DNA from: Bryobacteraceae bacterium
GTDB taxonomy: Bacteria; Acidobacteriota; Terriglobia; Bryobacterales; Bryobacteraceae
Assembly: GCA_019748195.1 (NCBI GenBank)
Contig: JAIEPW010000025.1
Span: 17,928 to 81,927 of the forward strand
Direction of reading: 5' to 3'
DNA: 64,000 bases
The notes below the pieces were generated by a model. It had not been told where the DNA came from, made no database searches, and saw nothing but the letters and a program-made list of their open reading frames with translations. Both the position numbers and the translations under genes were made by a program. The stretch's first letter is position 1, and each line of letters begins with the position of its first letter. This document shows, piece by piece, positions 16,064-23,107 of this stretch.

Positions 16064-16819
16064 ATGAAGCTCACGGACAAAGTGGCACTGGTAACCGGAG
16101 GCGGCACCGGAATCGGCCGCGCGATTTCGCTGCTGCTGGCGCGCGAGGGCGCGAAAGTGGCGGTGAACTACAGCAAGTCGCAGAAAGAAGCGGAGGCGAC
16201 CTGCGCGGCGATCGAGGCCGCGGGCGGAACCGCGATGGCGGTTCAGGGCAATGTCGCCGAGGAAGCTTCGGTGAAGGGGATGCTGGACCGGGTGACGGGC
16301 GCGTGGGGAGGCCTGGATGTGCTGGTGAACAACGCCGGGTGGTCGACGCGCATCCCGCACCGACGGCTGGACCTGTTGACCGAGGAGGTGTGGGACCGGA
16401 CGCTGAACACGAACCTGCGGGGCGCGTTTTACTGCGTGCGGCAAGCCGTGCCGCTGCTGGAGAAGAACCCTGGCGCGGCGATCATCAATATCGCTTCGGT
16501 GGCGGGGCTGAAGGGGCAGGGAAGTTCGATGGTGTACGCGGCGTCCAAGGGGGCGATGATCACCATGACGAAGTCGCTGGCGCGGGCGCTGGCGCCGGGG
16601 ATCCGGGTAAACGCGGTATGCCCGGGCTTCGTGCGGACGCACTTCGCGGGCTGGACGGAAGAGGCGTTTTCGGCGGCGGAGAAGATCACGCCGCTGGCGC
16701 GGCTGGCCACGGCGGAGGACATCGCGGAGGCGGCGCTGCTGTGCGCGATTTGCAAGGGAATGACCGGCGAGGCGATTGTCGTGGACGGCGGCATGGCCGC
16801 GTTGGGAAGGCAGGATTGA
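16064..16819 (+). CDS. SDR-family oxidoreductase, FabG-like
   Basis: 251 residues from ATG 16064 (the longer frame from 15941 overlaps the aminopeptidase gene). Motifs: TGGGTGIG cofactor loop, VNNAGW, catalytic Ser in NIASVAG, active site YAASK, and the VDGGMA end. It precedes two enoyl-CoA hydratase-like genes by 1 base and within the same run, so it may reduce or oxidise a hydroxy or keto group of a CoA thioester in a small degradation module. Confidence 0.9.
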   Translation: MKLTDKVALVTGGGTGIGRAISLLLAREGAKVAVNYSKSQKEAEATCAAIEAAGGTAMAVQGNVAEEASVKGMLDRVTGAWGGLDVLVNNAGWSTRIPHRRLDLLTEEVWDRTLNTNLRGAFYCVRQAVPLLEKNPGAAIINIASVAGLKGQGSSMVYAASKGAMITMTKSLARALAPGIRVNAVCPGFVRTHFAGWTEEAFSAAEKITPLARLATAEDIAEAALLCAICKGMTGEAIVVDGGMAALGRQD

Positions 16820-16820
16820 G

Positions 16821-17651
16821 ATGAGCTACCGGCAGATTCTGTATGAGAAGGCGGAGCGGATGGCGACGATCACGTTGAACCGTCCGGAGAAGATGAACGC
16901 GTATTCGGAGCAGATGGTCCACGAAATCCTTCACGCGCTTGCCGATGCGAGGGACGATGAGGAGACGCGGGCTGTGATTCTGACGGGCGCGGGGCGGGGT
17001 TTCTGCTCGGGCGGGGACATCTCCGTCGATTTCGATTATCCGGCGCGGTACCGGGGGCACGCGCTCGAATCGTATCTGGAGATGCGGGAGAACATGCATG
17101 CGCTGGTGCGGCTGCTGCATCGTTTCGATAAGCCCACCATCGCGGCGGTGAACGGCGCGGCGGTGGCGGGCGGGCTGACGCTGGCGCTGTCGTGCGATTT
17201 CCGGATCGCGTCGGATACGGCGAAGCTGGGCGACACCAGCCTGAAGTTCGCGCTGATTCCGGATGAAGGCGGCGCATTTCTGTTCCCGAGATTCCTGGGT
17301 TTCGATCGGGCGTTGAAGATGTCGCTGTTCAGCGAGGTGTATCCGGCGCTGCAGGCCAAGGAACTGGGCCTGGTGACGGAAGTGGTGCCGGGCGCGGAAC
17401 TGATGAACGCGGCTCGGGAGTGGGCCACCAGGCTGGCCGACGGGCCTCCCGTGGCGATGCGCGTGGCCAAGCGGATGATGTACAAGCAGCTCTCCATGCA
17501 CCTGGACGAGGCGCTGGAGGACGCCGGAATGGCGACGCTGGCGGTGAACTATCTGCCGGACGTGCGGGAAGGCACCGCCGCGTTTCACGCGAAGCGGAAG
17601 CCGCGGTTCACGGGGAAGTCGAATCGTCCGGCGAAGCGGCCGCATGAGTAA
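16821..17651 (+). CDS. Crotonase-superfamily enzyme, isomerase-like
   Basis: 276 residues from ATG 16821. Oxyanion-hole segments FCSGGDIS and AAVAGGLTLAL are clear. The two Glu residues of true enoyl-CoA hydratase are replaced (GLTLA instead of GCELA; DTSLKFALIP), while an Asp sits in ALIPDEGG, the position used by PaaG-type enoyl-CoA isomerases. I therefore prefer an isomerase over a hydratase. The C-terminus is basic (RKPRFTGKSNRPAKRP) and overlaps the next crotonase gene by 8 bases, which implies coupled translation. Confidence 0.85.
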   Translation: MSYRQILYEKAERMATITLNRPEKMNAYSEQMVHEILHALADARDDEETRAVILTGAGRGFCSGGDISVDFDYPARYRGHALESYLEMRENMHALVRLLHRFDKPTIAAVNGAAVAGGLTLALSCDFRIASDTAKLGDTSLKFALIPDEGGAFLFPRFLGFDRALKMSLFSEVYPALQAKELGLVTEVVPGAELMNAAREWATRLADGPPVAMRVAKRMMYKQLSMHLDEALEDAGMATLAVNYLPDVREGTAAFHAKRKPRFTGKSNRPAKRPHE

Positions 17652-18426
17652 CCTCCGGTTCGGCGATGTGGCGGCGCGGCTGGAAGGTCACGTGGCGCTG
17701 GTGGAGATGCGGCGGCCGCCGCACAATTTCTTCGATCACACGTTGATCGGATCGATCGCGGACGCCTACGCGGCACTGGATGCGGAGCCGGAGTGCCGCG
17801 CCATCGTGCTGGCGGCGGAGGGCAGGTCGTTCTGCGCCGGGGCGGACTTCAGCCGCCGGGAGGAAGAAGACGAGTTCGCTTCCGGCGGCATCCGGAAACT
17901 ATACGAACACGCGGTGCGCATTTTCGAGGCGAAGACGCCGGTGATCGCGGCGGTACAGGGGGCGGCGATCGGGGGCGGGCTGGGGGTGGCGGTATCGGCC
18001 GATTTCCGCGTGGTGACGCCGGAAACGCGGTTCGCGGCGAATTTCACCAAACTGGGCATCCATCCCGGTTTCGGACTGACGGTCACGCTGCCGAAACTGA
18101 TCGGGCAGCAGAAGGCGGCCCTGCTGTTCCTGACGGGGCGGCGGATCGGAGGCGAGCAGGCGCTCGAATGGGGTTTGGCGGATCTACTGGTCCCGATGGA
18201 GGAGTTGCGCGACGCAGCCTTCGCGCTGGCGCGGGAAATCGCCGAGGCGGCGCCGCTGGCGGTGATGTCGACCCGCGCCACGCTGCGGCAAGGGCTGGCC
18301 GACGCGGTTCGGGCGCGGACGGAGCAGGAACTCGCCGAGCAGCTCTGGCTGTCCCGAACGGAGGATCACGCGGAAGGGGTCCGCGCGGTCAGCGAGCGCC
18401 GTCCCGGGCGATTTCTGGGCAGGTGA
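17644..18426 (+). CDS. Crotonase-superfamily enzyme (second copy in operon)
   Basis: 260 residues. The oxyanion loops FCAGADFS and GAAIGGGLGVAV are present, and the C-terminal TEDHAEGVRAVSERR segment is typical of the family. The hydratase Glu positions read GLGVA and ANFTKLGIHPGFG, so neither classical catalytic Glu is obvious; the reaction class is uncertain. It is only distantly similar to the neighbour at 16821, so this is not a recent duplication. It ends 7 bases before the convergent sugar-isomerase gene. Confidence 0.83.
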   Translation: MSNLRFGDVAARLEGHVALVEMRRPPHNFFDHTLIGSIADAYAALDAEPECRAIVLAAEGRSFCAGADFSRREEEDEFASGGIRKLYEHAVRIFEAKTPVIAAVQGAAIGGGLGVAVSADFRVVTPETRFAANFTKLGIHPGFGLTVTLPKLIGQQKAALLFLTGRRIGGEQALEWGLADLLVPMEELRDAAFALAREIAEAAPLAVMSTRATLRQGLADAVRARTEQELAEQLWLSRTEDHAEGVRAVSERRPGRFLGR

Positions 18427-18433
18427 AAGGCGG

Positions 18434-18988
18434 CTATTCCGCGTCCATGAACTGGTAGCAGATCATGTGGCAGATGATGTGATGGGCGTCCTCGATGCGG
18501 CCCATGTGGGGTTCGGCGACGTGGATGTGCAGTTGCGCCAGGGATCCGAGCTTGCCGCCGTCGCGTCCGGTGAGCGCGATGGTGCGGCAGCCGGCCTGAT
18601 TGGCGTACTCCATGGCGCGGATGACGTTGGGCGAATTGCCGGAGCCGCTGATGGCGAGGTACAAGTCGCCGGGGCGGGCGAAGTTGCGAAGCTGTTCGAG
18701 GAAGACGGCATCGTAGCCGACGTCGTTGGCGTAGGCGGTAATGGTCGACGTATTGTCGTTGAGCGCGAGGATACGAAAGCGGCGGTCGCGCTGGTAGCTG
18801 GCGCCCTTCACCATGTCGCAAACGAAGTGGGAAGCGGTGGCGGCGGAACCGCCGTTGCCGGCGACGAACACTTGGCGATCCTGATCGCGGGCTTCGCGCA
18901 GCCAGTCGATGGCGCGCTGGACGGAGGCGAGGTTCACCGTGTCGAGGGCGCTGAGGAGCCGGGCCTTATAGGTAGCGGGAAAACTCAA
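18434..18988 (-). CDS. SIS-domain phosphosugar isomerase, GmhA-like
   Basis: 184 residues if started at TTG 18988, which has AAGGGA just upstream; a GTG at 19015 is the alternative. The SIS domain shows VAGNGGSAATASHF, the phosphosugar loop LAISGSGNSPNVIRA and the conserved EDAHHIICHMICYQFM at the C-terminus, whose Glu and His are the catalytic pair of sedoheptulose-7-phosphate isomerase GmhA. It is transcribed away from a polysaccharide ABC exporter, HAD phosphatase and ROK kinase, which fits synthesis of a heptose or related sugar for a surface glycan. Confidence 0.83.
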   Translation of the reverse strand: MSFPATYKARLLSALDTVNLASVQRAIDWLREARDQDRQVFVAGNGGSAATASHFVCDMVKGASYQRDRRFRILALNDNTSTITAYANDVGYDAVFLEQLRNFARPGDLYLAISGSGNSPNVIRAMEYANQAGCRTIALTGRDGGKLGSLAQLHIHVAEPHMGRIEDAHHIICHMICYQFMDAE

Positions 18989-18997
18989 TCTTCCCTT

Positions 18998-19023
18998 AGT
19001 ATAAAGGTCCGGCACGGTATACT
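18998..19023. promoter_or_regulatory. Facing divergent -10 boxes between gmhA-like gene and glycan exporter
   Basis: TATACT occurs on the plus strand at 19018-19023 and on the minus strand at 18998-19003, forming a 6-base inverted repeat around 14 bases. Each is correctly oriented for its outward gene, but neither has a good -35 box, so activation by a regulator may be needed. For the minus gene the start would be almost leaderless. Confidence 0.4.
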
Positions 19024-19065
19024 GTAAGATTGTGCCGCCCGCGGCGGCAATTCTGTTTTTCCGCC

Positions 19066-19884
19066 ATGGCCACCGCACCTTCCGCATCGAATTCCAGGCC
19101 GGCCCTGAGCACGAGGCCGGCGTGGAACGGCGACTATGTTTTTCTGTTCGAGAATCTGATCCTGAAGGACTTCCGGATCCGGTACCGGAACATGTCGCTG
19201 GGGCTGTTGTGGTCCGTGGTGAATCCGCTGGTGATGATGGCGGTGCTGACATTCGTGTTCGGTAAGGTGATGGGGAACACCAGCACCCGCAATTTTCCCG
19301 TATCGGTGTTGTGCGGACTGGTTCCGTTCAACTTTTTCGCCGGCGCGCTAATTTCGGGGACGAATTCGATCGTGGACAATGCGGGATTGATCAAGAGGAT
19401 GCCGGTGCCGCGCGCGACGGTTCCGCTGGCGGCGGTGCTCAGCAACGTGACGCACCTTCTCATCCAAATTGTGCTGCTGCTGGCGCTGGCGCTGGCGACG
19501 GGCGAGCAGTGGAACATCCACTGGCTGTGGCTGCCTTTCATCTGGGGACTGGAGATCGTGTTTTTGTGCGGCCTGAGTCTGATTACTTCGGCGGTAAACG
19601 TATTCGTTCGCGACACGCGCTACGTTGTGGAGAGCTTCAACACGGTGCTGTTCTGGCTGGTGCCGATCTTCTATGCGTTCGACAGCATTCCGGAGCAGTA
19701 TCGGGAGATTTACCAGTTGAATCCGGTGGCGGCGCTGGTGATGGCGATGCGCAATGTGGTGTTGGAGGCGCAGGCGCCCGCGCCGTCGCTGTTGTGGAAG
19801 CTGGCGGCGGTGTCACTGACTTCATTCGCTATCGGATGGGTGGTTTTTGACAGCCAGAAGCGGAAATTCACGGATCACATTTAG
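19066..19884 (+). CDS. Polysaccharide ABC exporter permease (Wzm/RfbA-like)
   Basis: 272 residues from ATG 19066. The membrane topology is that of ABC-2 O-antigen/teichoic-type exporters: an amphipathic N-terminal region with LFENLILKDFRIRYRN, followed by six hydrophobic segments (first at GLLWSVVNPLVMMAVLTFVFG, last at WKLAAVSLTSFAIGWVVF), and the family motif FWLVPIFYAFDSIPEQYR. It would carry an undecaprenyl-linked glycan across the inner membrane together with the ATPase 2 bases downstream. Confidence 0.9.
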   Translation: MATAPSASNSRPALSTRPAWNGDYVFLFENLILKDFRIRYRNMSLGLLWSVVNPLVMMAVLTFVFGKVMGNTSTRNFPVSVLCGLVPFNFFAGALISGTNSIVDNAGLIKRMPVPRATVPLAAVLSNVTHLLIQIVLLLALALATGEQWNIHWLWLPFIWGLEIVFLCGLSLITSAVNVFVRDTRYVVESFNTVLFWLVPIFYAFDSIPEQYREIYQLNPVAALVMAMRNVVLEAQAPAPSLLWKLAAVSLTSFAIGWVVFDSQKRKFTDHI

Positions 19885-19886
19885 CC

Positions 19887-20639
19887 ATGCCCGCGGTTCG
19901 CTTCACCAACGTTTCCAAGCTGTACCCGCATCACAGCGGGCCGATGCTGCTGCGGGATCGGATTGTGAGCAAGATTCGCAAGCCGAAGCACATGTTCGCG
20001 GCGCTGCAGAACGTGACTCTGGAAATCGAGCGGGGCGAGGGGATCGCGCTGGTGGGTCACAACGGAGCGGGGAAGAGCACCATGCTGTCGCTTACGGCGG
20101 GGCTGACAAATGCGACCTCGGGCCTGGTGGAGGTAGCCGGCTCGGTGGCGCCGCTGCTGGAACTCGGCTCCGGGTTTCATCCCGACCTGACGGGCGAGGA
20201 GAACATCCGGATCAATGCGTCGCTCATGGGGATGTCGCGGCGGGACCTGAAGCGGAAATACGATTCGATCGTGGAGTTTTCCGGGCTGGGCGATTTCATC
20301 CGGGAGCCGTTGCGGACTTACTCCTCGGGCATGGTGATGCGGCTGGGATTTTCGGTGGCGATCAGCATGGAGCCCGATGTGCTGGTGGCGGATGAGATAC
20401 TCGGCGTGGGCGACCGGGCATTTTTCGACCAGTGCCTGAAGCGAATGCTGGAGTTCCGGGAGCAGGGCAAGACGATTCTGTTCGCCTCGCATTCCCCGAC
20501 CCTGGTGACGATGCTGAGCGATCGGGCGGTGTGGCTGCATCACGGGCGCGTGATGATCGCGGGACCCACCGAAGAGGTCCTGAACGCATACGGAGCCGCC
20601 AATCTGCCGAAGGAAGCCGCCGGCGTGAGCGCGGGATAG
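19887..20639 (+). CDS. Polysaccharide ABC exporter ATPase (Wzt/RfbB-like)
   Basis: 250 residues. Walker A GHNGAGKST, the glycan-exporter-specific segment LLELGSGFHPDLTGEENI, signature YSSGMVMRL (the SSGM form is diagnostic for Wzt/TagH), Walker B PDVLVADEILGVGD, and HSPTLV as switch region. It lacks the C-terminal carbohydrate-binding domain found in some Wzt proteins, so chain-end recognition is probably not coupled to export here. It is the ATP-driving partner of the permease at 19066. Confidence 0.9.
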   Translation: MPAVRFTNVSKLYPHHSGPMLLRDRIVSKIRKPKHMFAALQNVTLEIERGEGIALVGHNGAGKSTMLSLTAGLTNATSGLVEVAGSVAPLLELGSGFHPDLTGEENIRINASLMGMSRRDLKRKYDSIVEFSGLGDFIREPLRTYSSGMVMRLGFSVAISMEPDVLVADEILGVGDRAFFDQCLKRMLEFREQGKTILFASHSPTLVTMLSDRAVWLHHGRVMIAGPTEEVLNAYGAANLPKEAAGVSAG

Positions 20640-20679
20640 CCGGGCTACCACGGGCAACGGAGTTGAGGAGATCACTTTC

Positions 20680-21510
20680 TTGGGAACGATGATTGAGCAC
20701 GTCCGCGCGGGCGCGAGCGCCAGCAGCGCGCGCGTGGCGCTTTTCGATTTTGACGGGACGCTGTCGCTGATCCGCACCGGCTGGGTGGACGTGATGGTGC
20801 CCATGTGCGTGGAAGCGCTGGCGGAGCTGAACACCGGCGAGTCCGAAGCGGCGCTGGAGCAGATTGTTCGCGAGTTCGTATGGCGGCTGACCGGCAAGGA
20901 GACCATCTACCAGATGATGGCGCTGGTGGAGGAGAGGGTGCGGCGCGGCGCGGCGCCCGAGGATCCGAAGGTATACAAGAAACGATACCTGGATTTGCTG
21001 TGGATGAAGATCGAGGGCCGCGTGGAGGAGTTGCGCAAGGGGCATGCCTCGCCGGAGAGTTACCTGGTTCCCGGCGCGCGCGCGCTGCTCGAGGAGTTGA
21101 AGGAACGCGGGCTGCGGATGTACCTGGCCAGCGGCACCGATCAGGAATACATGCAGGCGGAAGCGAAGCTGCTGGACGTGACGCGCTATTTCGACGGGGG
21201 TGTGTTCGGGGCACTGGACGATTTGAAGGCGTTCTCCAAGGGGCTTCTGATCCAGAAGATCATCGGCGGCGCGGAGTGCCGCGGCGAGGAGCTGCTCGGC
21301 TTCGGAGACGGCTATGTCGAAATCGAGGAAGTGAAGAAGGTGGGCGGCGTGGCTGTCGGGGTGGCCACCACGGAGCCGGAATGCCGCGAAGTGGATGCCT
21401 GGAAGCGCAATCGCCTGATTGAGGTCGGCGCGGATTTCATCGTGCCGAATTTCCTGGCGTACCAGGCCTTGTGCCACACGCTCTTCGATCCCCAGCCGGT
21501 TCGTTCATGA
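20680..21510 (+). CDS. HAD-superfamily phosphatase
   Basis: 276 residues starting at TTG 20680, favoured by GAGGAG 10 bases upstream; the ATG three codons later is possible. HAD motif I DFDGT (nucleophile Asp in FDFDGTLS), motif II Ser in LASGTD, motif III Lys and motif IV GFGDGYVEIEE are all present, with a helical cap between motifs I and II (C1 type). It stands between a glycan exporter and a ROK kinase and near a GmhA-like isomerase, so a sugar phosphate is the likely substrate; assignment as GmhB is not supported by specific motifs. Confidence 0.85.
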   Translation: MGTMIEHVRAGASASSARVALFDFDGTLSLIRTGWVDVMVPMCVEALAELNTGESEAALEQIVREFVWRLTGKETIYQMMALVEERVRRGAAPEDPKVYKKRYLDLLWMKIEGRVEELRKGHASPESYLVPGARALLEELKERGLRMYLASGTDQEYMQAEAKLLDVTRYFDGGVFGALDDLKAFSKGLLIQKIIGGAECRGEELLGFGDGYVEIEEVKKVGGVAVGVATTEPECREVDAWKRNRLIEVGADFIVPNFLAYQALCHTLFDPQPVRS

Positions 21511-22346
21511 AGATTCTGGCCATCGACATCGGCGGGACCAAGTGTTCGGCCGCGTGGTTCGAGGGCGGGGCGATGCGGGAGCGGGCGACCTGCCCGACGG
21601 ACCGGGAAGGCGGTCCCGAGGCCGTGCTGCGGGCGATCGCCGGCATGACCCGCGCCTGGTCCGGGTTCGAGCGGATCGGGATCGGCTTCGGCGGGCCGGT
21701 GAATTTCCTGGCGCAGACGGTGGAACTTTCGACTCACGCCGCCGGCTGGGAGCGCTTCCCGCTAAGGGAGCGAATTGCCGGCATGCTGGGTGCGCCGGCG
21801 GTAATCGACAATGACGCGAACGCGGGTGCGCTGGGCGAATGGAAGCACGGCGCCGGCCGGGGCTGCGCCAGCCTGCTGTACCTGACGGTCTCCACCGGGA
21901 TCGGCGGAGGCATCGTCTGCGGCGGCGGCGTGCACCGCGGCGCGGACAGTTGGGCGGGAGAGATCGGACACGTCACGATCCGGCCCGATGGACCGGAGTG
22001 CCTGTGCGGCGCACGCGGCTGTCTGGAACGGCTTTGCTGCGGGCTATGGCTGGAGCGCGACCATGGACGTCCGGCGAAAGAACTGTTGCGGGATGCGGGG
22101 TTCGTTCGCGGCTATGTTGTCGATCTTGCCCAAGGCATCAAGGCGGGATTGCGGCTGATCAACCCGGAGCGCGTGGTGATGGGCGGCGGGATCGCCCTGG
22201 CGGGGGACCGCCTGTTCGTGCCGTTGCGGGAGGAGCTGGAGCGCCAAATGACACGGTGGTCGCGCGCGAGAGTGGATCTGCGGCCGGCGGAGCTTGGCCA
22301 GGACAGCGTTCTGTTCGGGGCGATGGAGCTCGCGGCTATTTCTTGA
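21507..22346 (+). CDS. ROK-family sugar kinase
   Basis: 279 residues; the ATG overlaps the stop of the HAD gene (ATGA). Motifs: phosphate loop DIGGTKCSAA, GFGGPVNF, active-site IDNDANAGALGEW, the phosphate-2 segment TVSTGIGGGIV, EIGHVTIRPDG, and the zinc-binding CLCGARGCLE. There is no N-terminal helix-turn-helix, so it is a kinase rather than a ROK repressor. It would phosphorylate a hexose or amino sugar. Translational coupling with a phosphatase is striking and suggests a shared sugar intermediate. Confidence 0.9.
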   Translation: MKILAIDIGGTKCSAAWFEGGAMRERATCPTDREGGPEAVLRAIAGMTRAWSGFERIGIGFGGPVNFLAQTVELSTHAAGWERFPLRERIAGMLGAPAVIDNDANAGALGEWKHGAGRGCASLLYLTVSTGIGGGIVCGGGVHRGADSWAGEIGHVTIRPDGPECLCGARGCLERLCCGLWLERDHGRPAKELLRDAGFVRGYVVDLAQGIKAGLRLINPERVVMGGGIALAGDRLFVPLREELERQMTRWSRARVDLRPAELGQDSVLFGAMELAAIS

Positions 22347-22821
22347 ACAAGCTGTCAAAGGCCGCGCGCGCGTCGTCGGGACGCCGCGGCGGATTCGCGG
22401 CGATGGATGCGGCCGTCGGGCCGGCGGCCGGGGATGCGGAGTCCCGGGCCACGGTAACGCGAGGCTTAAACAACTCGCATTCGTTGGCCTGATCCTTCAT
22501 CGCGATCCGCACCGGGATGGCCTTCAAGCACTGAAAGCGGGTGGACGGCTCGAAATAAACGCACTGCTTGCAGCAGTGCAGCGCGGCGCCGCACTTGGGG
22601 CAGTTGGCCTTGAAGTCCGCATCGGCGGGGAGGGCAACGGAGCAACTGAAGCAGCGCGAGGCCGCCACGGTCTGCACCATGCGGGGCAGGCGCGGTCCGG
22701 TGATGTCGAGCGAAGGACGGGGGCCGGACTGCCGGGGCTTGTCCGATTTCTGGCCGTTGCCGTTGGACTCGCGCGGCGAGTCCTGATATCCGTGCTGTCT
22801 GTACTTGCGATCGCTATCCAT
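22336..22821 (-). CDS. Zinc-ribbon protein of unknown function
   Basis: 161 residues from ATG 22821 (the ATG at 22863 only adds an unstructured leader). The N-terminal 50 residues are polar, low complexity and rich in Pro, Ser, Gly and Lys. The middle contains paired cysteines: CFSC, CPKC, CCKQC and two later single Cys (FQC, NEC), enough for two zinc sites. The last 35 residues are Ala/Pro-rich and end in DDARAAFDSLFKK. The 3' end overlaps the convergent ROK gene by 11 bases. No family recognised. Confidence 0.7.
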   Translation of the reverse strand: MDSDRKYRQHGYQDSPRESNGNGQKSDKPRQSGPRPSLDITGPRLPRMVQTVAASRCFSCSVALPADADFKANCPKCGAALHCCKQCVYFEPSTRFQCLKAIPVRIAMKDQANECELFKPRVTVARDSASPAAGPTAASIAANPPRRPDDARAAFDSLFKK

Positions 22822-22869
22822 GGATGCGGTTGCCACTCCTGGACGAATTCGGAAAGACTGCACCTTTGT

Positions 22870-22891
22870 CCCGGCCTTGCAGCCGGCCGGG
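22870..22891. other. Seven-base-pair GC hairpin
   Basis: CCCGGCC (22870-22876) and GGCCGGG (22885-22891) flank an 8-base loop in the 286-base gap before the zinc-ribbon gene. There is no T-run, so terminator function is doubtful; the gap shows nothing else. Confidence 0.3.
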
Positions 22892-23107
22892 GACGGATCA
22901 GTCGAAGATTGAAGAACCGAAGCTTATACCTTTACCCGTTCCTGGCCGATTGAGCCTCAGGTCGAGCTGTCTGTTGGAAGAAGGACGAGGGCACTTGCGG
23001 AATCCCTGAACACTCCAGCGTGTCCGGAACAGGATTCCCGATCCTTGTCTAACTCCTATGTATCACGAACGCACTCGCTTGCCAAGCAAAATCCGATCTC
23101 AATGGGT

